Origin: Phytoseiulus persimilis
Lineage: Eukaryota; Arthropoda; Arachnida; Mesostigmata; Phytoseiidae
Direction of reading: 5' to 3'
Length of the DNA: 64,000 nt
Assembly: GCA_037576195.1 (NCBI GenBank)
Contig: CM075102.1
Location: 41,598,745 to 41,662,744 of the forward strand
Below the pieces are notes generated by a model. The model made no database searches. It was not told the origin of the DNA and saw nothing but the letters and a program-made list of their open reading frames with translations. Shown here in pieces: positions 38,858 to 50,199 of the stretch; within the stretch, counting starts at the first letter, position 1, and the number at the start of each line of letters is the position of its first letter. Made by a program: the position numbers and the translations under genes.

Positions 38858-39623
38858 AATTGCACCTTCGTTATGCTCAGCCTACCTACTTCTTCTGCCT
38901 CGCTTACGTCCTCGCTGTTGCGCATCTACGTTCCCTAGTTCGAACTGACCAAAGGTGTAATTGCCACAGGAAGCAATCTGCTGAACGCGAATCTTGAAGT
39001 TCCCGAGGTCAACTCGCTAGAACTGAAGAGGAATCTTCACCTCCAGCTCTAGTACACTCGCAGAAAACGCTGTTACAACACCTTGTTTTTTCCCACCCAA
39101 AAAGGAAAACCGGCATGGAAACCCTCTTCCGCAGTCACAGTACATCTGCTGCCTGTTGAAGGCTCAGATGAACTCGACTGAACCGGAATCCGCGTTTGTC
39201 AGCTCCACTCGCAGTAGTGCGATCAATCCCTGGAGCATCTACAAAAATCGCCCGCACTCCGGCAGACGAGTCATACGTTCCTATTAAACCCGGACGATCA
39301 GTTCCTATGGCGTCAATGATTTGACGATGATGAGATGGAGGCGCCCCTGACCCAGGACAACACTCAAACCCAGGATGAGCGCGCAGAGGCGCTTGGCGTG
39401 CCTAGAAGAATGACCCATTCCCGTAAATGGGCACGCTGATGAAAAGCGCTCGTGCGAAAGGTTCTGTATCAGAGAGCGAATCGGGAAAAAGGTTGTTTCA
39501 TCGTTTCGCAGTGCTCTGGAGTCATACTGAGCCGTTGTCATCATCTCATCCGAGAACGTCTCCCAGTCGTTCCGACGCTCCAACGACTCACAAAGGTACA
39601 GATCGATGAAACGATACAGAAAT

Positions 39624-39782
39624 CCCATCCCGCCAAACCAGTCCCGAACACTCCGCCGTTGGGAGAGGAGGTTTCCGGCTTCATGCTTTTCGGCTTCATG
39701 CTTCTCGGGCTCGATTTTTCGGGCTCGATTTTTCGGCTTCATGCGTTTCGGGTTCGAAGTTTCGGCTTGTCGGACCCTAACC
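39624..39782 (-). repeat. Right inverted arm of element A
   Basis: It is the inverted counterpart of 38701-38857, with six or seven 14-15 bp units in a different order. The arm internal block matches the left arm closely over about 45 bp. The unit arrays have diverged by unit gain, loss and substitution. Confidence 0.75.
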
Positions 39783-39792
39783 CTTCGCCTGG
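39783..39792 (+). repeat. Right 10-bp direct repeat of element A
   Basis: This is an exact copy of the 10 bp at 38691-38700, placed directly outside the right arm. Confidence 0.65.
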
Positions 39793-42700
39793 GGTCTAGA
39801 GAGGTGGCGGAATGGAGACGGGGAAGTTTGGATTGGCTGTGGGCACACATTCGTGGAAGCGAAGCAGGCCAACGGAGAGGGGACGACACGAGTGCATTCA
39901 AGGGCATTGAAAGAAAGTCCCAACGGAACTCAGATGAGATTCGGGAAGAGGTCTCCTGCCAACCAGAGACGGATGGCCGGTCCGACTCTGGAGGGACGGC
40001 GGTTACGCAGTCTGCCAATGAAAGCGACCCTCTTTCCGTGAGAGCGCGCCATAACCGCACCTCACATGGACTGGTGTGGACTTTGGGGATAAAAATAACG
40101 ATGTGAGATGTGAACAAGGGATGACATATCGCGCAGGTTTGGACGGAACGCGGGCTGCTGGGAAACTTTCATCCGGTAGCGTCTGTCGGTAGGGCGGATT
40201 GTTACATCAGGTTTCTAGAAGGATGATTTTCGTGAGATCTCAGCTACGCCATTCATGACGGACATAGGTCCACCGATATTATGATCTATCATTTTTACGA
40301 GGCTCAGCCGACCCCGACGTCTCTAATACTTCCCGATTTGTTCGCAGAACTTCTCGCAAGATGTTTGACGTGGCGGGGCCCGCACGAAGTTTTCACAAGA
40401 ACTTGAGCGTCTCTTCGAGGGGAAGCTATTCAAACAACCAGCCCACGCTTGGCTGGGCCCCTGAACGGGGTGTCAAACATGGGGATTCCTCACCGCTTCA
40501 AAAACTCCTCGAGTCGCTTCCAGACAGGCGGAGGCTCTGTTGGTGACGAAGATGCTCGCAAGCTGACCTACCGAAGCGAGAACGTTCAAAGTTGGATCTT
40601 CTTCTCCTCGGCGCCTGCTCGAGCGTCACCGATGTGCATCGACCGATAATGAAAACATTATAAGCGTTATGAACGCGTTGCTTCACACGGATTCTCGATG
40701 TTCGCGCTTGTCATCTTGGGATCCGGGCCGCTGGTGGTGTCGTTCTCCATCCCATTCAGCAAGGGCAACAGCGTTCGGTAACGAATACTTTGTCGAAATC
40801 TGTCTCTCCTCCGTCCTCGTAAATATTCAGGAAACTCGCGAGAATTCACGGATCAACCGGAGAATTTAGTCTGTCGTTGCATCACGTCCCGGCACGGTTC
40901 TGGAGAAATTTGGTCGCAGTGAATGGGCGAACTCCGAAGATGCCGAAGGCGTTCTGCGATGACTGCTGGCAACTATTCACACCTTCTCGCAGCCGCTGTA
41001 TTTCTTTCACGATATCTGACAAAGACAACTACACAAAGGCCGCATGCCTCTGATTAGAATTGCAGAGCTGTGACATGCTGTCACGTGGACTACTGCGGCC
41101 ACCTCTATTAGTGCTTCGGGCAGAGAAGCAGGAACAGGAGAAGCTCCCGTCTCATCGGTCTACAGACGCACGGACTAGCTTGTCTGTAAACTTTCTCGTG
41201 TGCCGCTACGTACGATGCGATTGATGAGAGAGGAGGAGTCTCGAGTCAAGGCTCTCATGATCGTGTGGATATACGTTATGGAAGAAAAATCGTTTTCTCA
41301 GACCTGTGGTGGACGCACCGCTTCCAAGTCGGCCGTGGCTCGTTCCCCGGAAACGGTACGGGCCTCAAGAGCTGACATCAAAGAAGATGCTTGCCATTAA
41401 TATGATAGCGCGTGCTCTCGGACGTATCGATTGCATGGCTAAGTTTTGCCACGCCTTTGGGACGTTGTGCGCTCCGAGGTGGTTTCTATTCACGGTACGG
41501 AAAGTTTGGATCATTGGAACAATTCCTGGAATGCCTTAATGGTCAGAAACGAGCTTGGCCATGTGAGCGACACGATGGGGTCCGCTCTGGTACAGGGCGG
41601 CGACCAATTGCAATATTACGGCCGAGTGGTCAGATGGACCTGCCGCGAGTGAGCAAGCGTGTCGCTGCATCTGCACGATTTCTAAAATCGTTGGAAAATT
41701 CGAATCTTGGACTTCATTCCGAAAACCGAACTCGGGGAACAGGCGGGGATTCGGACGGCTGATGCGGGAGAAAAAACTTCGGAGAACCCTAACAACGCGT
41801 GAGCGAGGTGTTTGAGTGTTTTTACCGGTGAAATTTCCTTCTTGTTTGAACTATGAAGTTGAAGTCACTTTCAGCGCAATGAAATGCGCGGAGCTTCGCG
41901 CGATTCAAAGAGCTCGGCTCACACCTTCAGGAAGCTTGGTTGTCACGCGAAGTTTTCAAGAATTCTCTCTTTGTTCAGAGTTTGAATGAGTCATCTAGAA
42001 TGAGTCATCTCGGAACGTCCTCAAGTTTCGGAAGGAACTGAGTTTGCTAGCTCTGATGAGTCCCTACGTAGACTGCGAACTTGAGGTACTGGAGGAGACC
42101 TCTCCGAGAAAAGAACCAAGGAGACCGGCGAAGTCAGATGTGTGAACAGACCCCCGGTGTCATCATGATCGTCTTATGTTCCCATTGCGAAGGGTTCATC
42201 ACAGGCTCCGACTTGAACGACATGGCATGATAATATCGTTTCCTGGAAAGTATTGAACGCGATCAGTATTCATCAAGGACCCCGTGGATGACCGTCATTC
42301 GTGCTGATAACGAGAGAAAAACAGCATTGGCTCTGGATGGGCGACGATTTCCATTCGGTCGAATGATGGGTGCACTTCTGAAGGACGCATAGAGAACAGT
42401 GCGCATCGCGCATTGCTTCCCGTTTGGACATGAAGTCCCGTAGCGAACTCAGTCGACGTCAACGGGACTGGGTGGAACGAAAAGTCCAAGAAAAAGCGCC
42501 GCGTCAATCTTCATGGCGAACATGGGAATCCGCGAGTTTCGGGCCTGCTGTCACTACCTGATTCCTGATAGGAGCTTCGTGTCGATTGGTGCGATCGAGA
42601 CGGGAAATCTGCATCAACTCGCCTGCTTAGATTCTTCCGTTGCCGCGGGAGGGCTTCCGACAAGAAACGATTGCAGGTGTCGAGAACGACGAGCTTCTCC

Positions 42701-43742
42701 CCTTGGAACAACTTCACTCGGAAAGCTTCGATCCCCCGAAAAAACCAAGATTCATCCATCGCACCGGGAAATCTTCTCTGGTGAACGCAGAGTGCAAGCG
42801 AAGAAACACGCGTTTGTCCCACGGCTGAATTCCGGAGTAGTCGAGACAGAAAACGACGTAAAGCGGATTTGAATGCACACAGAGGCAAAGGCAAAGTTGA
42901 GAGCCGACGGGAAGCTTCATAGTCGGTATTGGGACGGAGCACGCATCGGGAGGCGGAGAATCCGTGTAGAAAGCCGCTTGTTGCCGAGGAATATCCGAGT
43001 TGAATAATCAAGAGAGCGGCGGGGAAAATCCCGATTCCTTTTCGGAGAATCTCTCGACTCTTGAGATGTTTTCAGGCTTTGCTCCAAATAGATCGGAGCG
43101 CCCGAGGCTGCGACTTGAGCAGCCTCGTGGCCTTGTTTCGCCATATGAAGACAGGATCAGGAGGGATTCCGGAACTCTCGGGAAAAAATCCTGCACGCTT
43201 CTCGACAATCCAATGTGACTGTCGAGCGTGATCCGATCAAGAAGAACGGGATTCATATTCTAATTGGAACAGAGAGTCAGCGAAATTCAGGGGCGACTAG
43301 TTAGGAAGAGCCTCCGGATTTCAGCCCGGGTCGCTACCCACTGGCTGCGGGTTTCGGGGCTTCTCCATGGCAGCAAAATTTCTCTGGCCAGATCGAGAAG
43401 TAGAAAGCGAACTGCTGCAGGGGATCGCGTCTAACGTGTCCGAATCGTGTCTGTAGCCGCTTCAGCAAACTCCGCAACAGACTTGTATCGTCATGAATCG
43501 AGGAGCTCCTTCCGCCAGCATTGTAGAGCTCTACGCGGCAGGACTAGCTTTGTTAGAGGAATAAGCAGGGTTGGCGTTGGGTAACTCCTGTCTGTGACCA
43601 GAGCCCGAACAACGACTTTTAAACTCAGGGCGAACAAGGTGAGACAAACTGGGTCGAATCCATGATTCCATGCTTCCCTCCGCGATGTTTGCTCGACACG
43701 GCAGAATGCTCGCGACGTCTTCGTGAAAGTTGTTCTTACCAG
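39793..43742. other. Stretch with no supportable gene
   Basis: This is unassigned DNA. A 13-bp word, GAATGAGTCATCT, is duplicated in tandem at 41984-42010. Frames of up to 166 codons (42511-43011, minus) begin without ATG support or overlap others. Confidence 0.45.
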
Positions 43743-44152
43743 ATCTTGGAGAAAGCGAAAGTGGCTCCCTCTATCTACTGGTTTGCAACTCCAGGGCGCG
43801 CGAGTTCAAGACAGAGGTCTTTTACTGTTCTCGATCAACGATCGGAGTTGATGATCTCCACATCCAGGGCAAGCCCGCCCGGTATCTGACAGCCTGGCTG
43901 CTCGATGGGGCATCTTTGGGGCTCGATTCACCCCACGGTCCTCTTCCTGCAGATCAACGACAGACTCACGACATTCTCTCCTGGGAATTACGGATGCCGA
44001 GAGGTCACGGTGGTACACGGGAAAGTCGAAAAGCCTCTCGGAGAAAACGATTTGTTTTGGACTCGAGAGAACGAAACTCTTCATTGAAAGCTTCCATTCC
44101 TCGCATGATCCTTGCGCGAAGATGGTGTAGGCATTCCAAGAAACCGCGCTGA
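43743..44152 (+). CDS. Exon-like open frame behind a good splice acceptor, unrecognised
   Basis: A pyrimidine-rich TTGTTCTTACCAG acceptor ends at 43742. The frame downstream is open for about 136 codons to a TGA at 44150, with balanced codon use. The first 80 residues look like a folded domain and the last 50 are Arg/Ser/Lys-rich. Possible donors lie near 44000. A minus-strand frame (43806-44198) overlaps it completely. A further + frame begins with ATG at 44175, so the two could belong to one transcript. I do not recognise the product. Confidence 0.22.
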
Positions 44153-44174
44153 CCGGAAGACGCAGGAGGGATCG

Positions 44175-44483
44175 ATGTGTGAAGCTCGCTCCTCCCACTC
44201 CCGAGTTACTTGTGACAGCGTTTCTGGGCTCGATCCAACGATCATGGAGAACTTTGATCCCTCAGCAAGGACCAAGGTGCAAGAACGAGCGGAGCGCTCA
44301 ATCCGAAGCGTAGACAAAAACCGGAATCACGATCACATAATCGCTTTCGATGAGCTACCCTCGACATCTAGGGCACCCAGGACCTTGAGTTTAGACCGAT
44401 GGAAAAGGACGATCGGTCGTCATGGTTGGACACAGCGGTGTCATCAACGCGAAACCTTTTTGTGTCCAAATAAAGTTAGGTAA
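44175..44483 (+). CDS. ATG-led open frame of 102 codons, unrecognised
   Basis: This frame starts at ATG 44175 and ends with TAA at 44481. It encodes a hydrophilic, basic protein with an Arg/Glu-rich central segment, a few Cys and His at the C-terminus, and no signal peptide. It follows the exon-like frame at 43743-44152 on the same strand. The minus strand is also open (44081-44317), so the strand is uncertain. Confidence 0.2.
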   Translation: MCEARSSHSRVTCDSVSGLDPTIMENFDPSARTKVQERAERSIRSVDKNRNHDHIIAFDELPSTSRAPRTLSLDRWKRTIGRHGWTQRCHQRETFLCPNKVR

Positions 44484-46917
44484 TTCATTTGGTCGGAAGA
44501 AGGCAGGCCACGTTGGGCAAACACGTGCGACGGAATTTACATACCCCGTTCGTGGCCAGCTTATACAATCGAGGTGTATACAGCATACGTGAGCGAGGTA
44601 TGCAGACTTGTGCGCGAAAATAACCTCGAGCAGGAGACAGCGTCCGGATCAACTCGCTTCAACGCTTGCCCTGTGTCTCTTCCGAAACTGAGTGGATCGT
44701 TCCTGCCAGATAGAAGCGCAAATCGGGGTCGGGAAGTGCGCGAAGACCACTGTGAATGTGACTAATTTCATGTTGAAGTCAATTTTTCGGAGTCTGCGTC
44801 GCGTCGTCTGGATTCTCGTCCGAACTGCCTATTTCTCGTAAACCAAATGAGATTCAGGTGGAGTCTCTCCCTCCTGAGCTGCGACGTTACTGGCGTATTT
44901 CAAGGCTCTGGGCGATTCCGAGGTCACGCAGCGAATTCCGATGTCGACATTTTGCCTGGAGCTATCAGCTCCGTGGCTTGCCGTTTTCGGTTCTTTCCGG
45001 TGCTCTTCCCTCACATAACCTCACTTCCTACGGGAGAACAACAACGGTCCTAACGATGGTGTTTACAGGGAGATCCACAGAAAATGGTTTCTCTCCGCTG
45101 AATCGAGGTCACTCATGCCTCATCTTCACCTCACCACATCGCTGCAAGGTAGCCTGTTGGCGATTTCATTCAGACCAGCGTCGCCTGTTTTCTACTAACT
45201 CCATCTGCCGGCTCGCCGGCGAGTTTTCCGATCTTCACCTCCGATTCATGAATTCCTTCTTGTAGAAGACAAGTCACTGCGGAGCGGTGAACGAATCCAT
45301 CCATGCTCAGGTACCCAGACGCCAAGCTGTACCCAGGCATGGATGATCCCGCGCGCTTGTTCGGGAGCCTAGAGCCCCTGATCAGAATCGCTTTTTCGAC
45401 AACGCCCAAACGTCAGTTGACGCTTCATAAATCCACGGCATTCCCGACGCAAACAGTTCGTTGTGATGATGATCGATCATCATCGACGAATCCTCGAAGG
45501 GTCGTATTGATTCGCGAAATTAATATCGGAGACTTCTCGCCGCACTCGTGCAATGTTGAAAGCCGACGCAGAACGATGCGCAGTTGGAACAGTTCAAGGA
45601 CGCGCTAATTGAAACGCTCTAAGCGCTCAACGTCGAGCTCGTGTTGGATCAACTCGTAAGCACAAATTGGCGACGTATTACTGACTGGGCTTTGCAAAAA
45701 CGGCAATGAGCTTCCTGTCGAAGCGAGTAACGCGTCATCCGAATGCACTAATCGAGCTCTTCGTAACGCCAATCTGCAGCACGCGCACTCGGAGGGATGG
45801 AGAAATCTGAGCGGAAAAACGCCAGCCTCGTGGAAAACAGAGCGCCGTGTGGTGCCTAGGCGTTGTTCGCTTATTTCGAGAGCATCTCAGCCGCCCTTCT
45901 TCGCCGAGATGTTGCAAGCTGTTGATTCTTGTAATAGCCGATGGTCTCGATCTCCAGCTCCAATACTTGCTTCTAAGTCTTCCAATTTTGTCACTCAAAC
46001 TACGCCGTCCACGACGCGCCTCCCTATATGCAAGGAAAAACTCAACGATAATCGAGCTCTTGAGATCGCTATATCGGACCCGACAGCACTGTGTCAGAAA
46101 ACCCAAATCAGACAACAGGTTTCTTGCATCCAAAACTCGGTTCCACTCCCCTCGAGAGGTGGAAAAACTAAACTCAAGTATATCGTCCGCCTTGGAGAGG
46201 TTGAACGTTATGGCAACGGAACCTCGGAAGGAAACGGCTGTTCCGATGAAAACCGAATAAAATGAAAGCCAACGACATTTTAAGACCCCCCCCCCCCCCC
46301 CCTTCCGAGTTTTACGTCTCGCAGCCCCACGAGGCTAATAAAACTTTTGCGTCGAGTATAAAGCATCGGAGGCCAGGGAATCGTCGCTGGTGTGACTCTC
46401 GTGCTGGCATTTCGCCTCGCCGTGAAGAATGGCCTCGGGCCTGCTTAAGCGCTTTCCACAGATGCAGAGTCATGAACTCCGTGAATGGACAGAGTCGACG
46501 ACGCAGCAGAAAGCAAACGGCAACAGTTGGAGGAATAAGCTACGAGGCGAAAAAATGAGAAACATGCAAATTGAAGAAGGTGAAAGTACACACAAGAGAA
46601 TGAGCTCCCTCGACAGCAGGAGGGGCTGGAACGGCGAAGAGGCCGAGGTGTCTTGCACGTACGCGGAGTGGACAAAAACCTTCTCTGAAGGTCAGGGTCT
46701 TCATTCTATGACCGATGTCGGGTATCTCTTATGGTACCGTGAGGTGTTGTAGACGCTGCCGAGTGGAAGGTTTTTCCTCGGTACGCTGGTCGGACGCGTA
46801 TAGATTCCGTCAATTCACAAGAAGTCTCGCAGCTACTGAGAGAGCCAGCTGAGTTGTGATCTAATAGCGCCCCTGAACCAAACAGCACTGCCGGAGGCGC
46901 GAAAAACTCAACCGGGC
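44484..46917. other. Stretch with no supportable gene
   Basis: This holds a poly-C run at 46286. Three frames of over 130 codons overlap at 45735-46265, two on + and one on -, which points to locally low stop density rather than a gene. Confidence 0.45.
46286..46302 (-). repeat. Poly-C tract, 17 bp (poly-G on the minus strand)
   Basis: Seventeen consecutive C on the + strand, in a run that otherwise has no simple-sequence context. Confidence 0.95.
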
Positions 46918-48012
46918 GTGACAAACTGGATTCACTCGATCAACTGGCTGTCTGGGCTGCCAGCCCTCCGCAGCTCGGGAGCGCTGGTGGTGTTGCTCCG
47001 AGCCACTCAGCCAGCTCGTTTCCGATATTTCAGCTGCACGTCACATCTACTTTTTCGAATAAACAATCATCATGTCCGGGAAGGAACCAACGGAAAATCG
47101 GGGGAAAGCACTGGATTCCGGATGGAGGGGAGAGGAGCTTCACTCGAAGAGAATGACTTGTCAGCATCCCACCTCTGCGGGAACGGCCAACGAACCGCAG
47201 CGCTGCGCACGTCGCCCGTTCCGGAGAAAGGCTCGGAAATCGATGGCGACAGCCGGCTATTGACTCACCGTGTGGGAACGGCCGAGGCAAGCCGAGTATA
47301 GCGACTACGCTCCTCAAGGGCTGAAGACCGTGTTCGTATCCTGCGGTGCGGGCGGGAGTGACATTGAGGAGACCGCCGCCCGATACCTTAAAGGCCGCGT
47401 GGAGGAACTCATATTGGATCCGGGCGAGTCAGGAGCTCCAGAAGCTCCGCGAGCGGATCGACGCTCTAGCACGCGCGAGAGAGTCGGCAGCCACATGGGA
47501 TGATCCGGGTCGAGGTTCGGACGCCACCGGCTAATAAGAGAGTGGAAGGGAAAAAGATGAGCCAGCGGCAGTTGCTTAGAACAGGGGCAGAACTTCTTCC
47601 CGTATCCTGTTTTTCGGGCATCACTTGTGACAGCCGGTCAAGAGTTCACGAGTCTATCTATCGCGCGCGGAACGATGCTCCGGCAGCTGGCGCGATCTCG
47701 ATGAACTAGTGCGGGGCGAAGCCTCTCCAACCCAGGTCTATCATCGCGGCACGACCTGCCGAAGAGCGCGCAGCCTCGTCACTTGCAAACATCGTGACTG
47801 GATTCGCTGGGATGTGGTCAAACTCCATCGGCGCCAGAGCCCCGCATTCAGAGTTCGGGTCGCTCTTGGTCCACATAAGATTCAAATTCAGGGCACGCAG
47901 TCAGTTGCGGTCAAGAGTCTCCATCGCTGTCCGCGGCACCTTTGAATCTGGTAACTCGGAGCCTCTCAAGATTCGGATCACCTCAACCCGTAATCTAAAG
48001 CAGCAAGACTAG
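46918..48012. pseudogene. GC-rich coding-like island, open on both strands and broken
   Basis: This segment is visibly richer in GC than its flanks and reads like protein in several frames. On + there are open frames at 46918-47301, 47072-47263, 47270-47503 and 47346-47534 (the last with a coiled-coil-like Leu/Glu/Arg heptad segment), then 47794-48012. On -, a frame runs from a TTTAG acceptor at 47995 down to a TAG at 47706, broken by one TGA at 47901-47903. A second minus frame ends at a GTGAGT donor near 47268. The shifts and stops suggest a decayed gene or transposon gene. I cannot name the family or fix the strand. Confidence 0.25.
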
Positions 48013-49357
48013 CCGGAGACACCCGAACGAGGGAGAGAGGCTCGGGCAGGGGAAGAGTGGAGGTAGTAGCGGGTTTCCGCACACTCTATTAGCTGTATGA
48101 ACTGTGCAGCCTCACCGGAGTGCATAGACGGCGAGCTGGAGCCTTGTTCGCAGGGAGGTATTCCTCCGTCAGGAAAATATCTAAACGGTTCCCTCTCGGC
48201 ATTCTGAGCGCGACCGGAGGCTCTGGGAACGCTCGAAAACGGGCTAATCAGACTCGTTCGGTGGGTTCTGGCGCTTTTGACTGCCGCAGTTAGAGCGAGG
48301 ATGTTGTCCTCGCCCCGGCGATTTTCCCAGAACCCATTTCGAGCCCGCGATGGTTGGTTCGATTTTTGCTGTTCTCGTTGCTCTGCGAGTCCGCATTATC
48401 TTCGCACCGAAGCGTGCATTCACTGAGTCCGTGATGAACATCATGAACCCCGATCTACCGACGCTGATGAACCACGGGTTGTTCGATAGCGCTTATGATC
48501 TTTCGACCGAGACTCCGAGGAGTGAGGGAAACAGAGATCGGTATGGATGGATACTACTATCTGGAATGTCTCCCTCATCCCGCGATCTGTTACTCAGGAG
48601 TTCTCGTACAGTCGATCGCTCCGACCTCGCGTGGAACTTCATTCCTCGCTCGCTGCAAAACTCAGTCCATTCGAATATTCTCCATCCGCAGGCGCTCCTG
48701 TAGACCGTGTTGGGTGCTCTGTTCCGTAACAAAGAGAACAGTGGGCTACGCTATCCGGAGTGAGCTGTAATTTCTGAGGGCGTTCAGACGGAACTTCGTC
48801 TCACCCTCAAGCTCCGATCGCAGCTCCAAATCCGTGTACAGTAGATTTTCTATGGCGCGGAAACTGGCTTAGTGTGCTCCCATTCCATTGTCACTCGAAC
48901 ATCATCGCTTCCTTTCAAGGTGAGAGATTCCGCCTTCAGCATGGAGTCACGAATGCTCGGTGGCTAACAGTACCCCCCATGGGCCCCCAGTTGTATCTGA
49001 ATCAATGGTTCTTCAACCTTGCAGCTTCCGCCTACGCTGCCAACCAGCCCACCGTCACCTTCCTGGTTTTCAGCCACCCACCCCTGGGGGCAGGTGCCGG
49101 GCCCGTTTGGCAGCACTGATTCGAACCAATTGTTGTTGAACTCTCGGTTGCGAATAGAAGGTTATCCGTTGCGAAGCTCTGGTTTGAGGCTTCTTCATTG
49201 TCAGGGTCGCAATTTGAGAAGGATTCAATTCAGAATTCAGCTGGCTGAGTCGGGTTACCCACAGCAATCAGTGAATTCTTCGTGTTCGGACTCATTCCAT
49301 CTCTGGAAGACTAGGATTCATGGAGATGATCCCGGATCCCCAGTCAAAAGAGGAGTT
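48013..49357. other. Stretch with no supportable gene; possible second hAT-like end
   Basis: At 49003-49020 a CAATGGTTCTTCAACCTT word resembles the ends of some hAT elements, and a C/G-rich segment flanks it. No mate or target duplication was found, so it is not called as an element. Confidence 0.4.
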
Positions 49358-49365
49358 CCCCAAGG
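49358..49365 (+). repeat. Left 8-bp direct repeat (putative target-site duplication) of element B
   Basis: CCCCAAGG abuts the left end of element B and recurs at 50063-50070. Extended to 10 bp, the two copies differ at one position (TTCCCCAAGG versus TCCCCCAAGG), so the duplication may be 8-10 bp. Confidence 0.65.
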
Positions 49366-49550
49366 GGTGCGCACCCATTCGCCTGAAATCCTATTGGCCT
49401 GAAAACCCATTCTCTTGAAAACCCATTCGCCTGAAATCCTATTGGCCTGAAAACCCATTCTCTTGAAAACCCATTCGCCTGAAAACCCATTGGCCCGAAT
49501 TCTCCGAGAGCTTTCTGAGCGAGAGCAAAGCTTCTACGCGCAGCGCGGAG
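49366..49550 (+). repeat. Left inverted arm of element B
   Basis: Eight tandem 16-bp units with a 48-bp higher-order repeat (three units duplicated exactly) are followed by a unique block to about 49550. The exact duplication implies recent unit amplification or homogenisation within this arm only. Confidence 0.85.
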
Positions 49551-49908
49551 CCGTCGCGCTATCAAGCGGCATCTCGTTCCCTCTACATAGCTTGCTCTAC
49601 ATGACAATGACTAGGATTGTATGCTTCATTCCATCACTGAAAGTCTCTATTATAGTTTCACACTTTCATTCACCGAGCAAACCTACAATTGTATCATGTT
49701 CCCTGTAGTTCCATGGAACACTACAGCCGTAACATTAATTCGAATCTCTCACTTGTGCAGAGAATCGGGAGTTTACCTACGAGCGGACATCGATTTCCGA
49801 ATTGCCCAAATCTATTTCCAGAGCACTCTTGAGTTCCAATCCCAATTTTCCGAGAGTTCGTAATCCTGAAGTCCGGAAATTCGTGTCTATTCGTCTACCT
49901 GTCTGCGG

Positions 49909-50062
49909 GATCAGCGCTGCGCATAGAAGCCTTGCTAGCCCAGAAAGTACTCTCTGAATTTTCGGGCAAGCCGGTTTTCAGGATAATGGGTTTTCAGGCC
50001 AATGGGTTTTCAGGCCAATGGGTATTCAGGCGAATAGGATTTCAGGCCAATGGGCTGTAATC
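49909..50062 (-). repeat. Right inverted arm of element B
   Basis: This is the inverted counterpart of the left arm. It has fewer units, without the 48-bp higher-order duplication. The inner block aligns with the left arm with scattered substitutions. Confidence 0.85.
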
Positions 50063-50070
50063 CCCCAAGG
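50063..50070 (+). repeat. Right 8-bp direct repeat of element B
   Basis: CCCCAAGG occurs directly outside the right arm, matching 49358-49365. Confidence 0.65.
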
Positions 50071-50199
50071 AACAGCCGGACACGGTGAGGAGGAAAACTC
50101 AACATGGGAGGCTCATCTCAACGATGAGCTCGGGAAACAGCAAGTAATTTCGAGAGACAGCTCACACTTTTTTGCGGTCTTTGAACGGCTGCGCACTAA

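Larger units (their letters stand above)
38701..39782. mobile_element. Foldback-like element A with tandem-unit inverted arms
   Basis: This is a 1,082-bp element. The left arm (38701-38857) and right arm (39624-39782) are inverted copies of each other. Their outer part is a run of 14-15 bp units of the type GCCGAAAAxxATGAA alternating with GCCGAAAAATCGAGC, followed inward by a non-repeated block starting CCTCCTCTCCCAAC that is also inverted. The 766-bp loop has no transposase-like frame, so the element looks non-autonomous. Perfect 10-bp direct repeats flank it. Drosophila FB elements, which are linked to the Mutator superfamily, have the same plan. Sequence homology to FB is not claimed. Confidence 0.7.
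49366..50062. mobile_element. Foldback-like element B with 16-bp tandem units in inverted arms
   Basis: This is a 697-bp element. The left arm (49366-49550) and right arm (49909-50062) are inverted copies. The left arm carries eight exact-length 16-bp units (49373-49500) of the type ACCCATTxxCCTGAAA; units 1-3 are repeated identically as units 4-6. The right arm carries five clear units and one degenerate unit (49960-50055). Inward of the units, both arms share a block of about 50 bp ending near GCGCAGCGC. The loop of about 358 bp has no gene-like frame but contains a CTGTAG...CTACAG hairpin at 49703-49726. It has the same plan as element A, although the unit sequences are unrelated. Confidence 0.75.

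Noticed and set aside
39305-40117. 270-codon minus-strand frame as a gene
   Set aside because: It has no ATG at its start and passes straight through the right arm and flanking duplication of element A. Its repeat segment is the 15-bp unit array read in frame.
45735-46265. Three overlapping frames of over 130 codons as a gene
   Set aside because: They lie on both strands in different frames with no motif, which is typical of a locally stop-poor stretch.
26400-48000. Idea that TGA is a sense codon, since several coding-like frames are broken by a single TGA
   Set aside because: The same frames also meet TAG and TAA further on, and TGA is the commonest stop by composition. Ordinary decay or chance explains it.
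49003-49137. Short hAT-type non-autonomous element
   Set aside because: The left word resembles a hAT end, but the proposed right end matches poorly and there is no target duplication.
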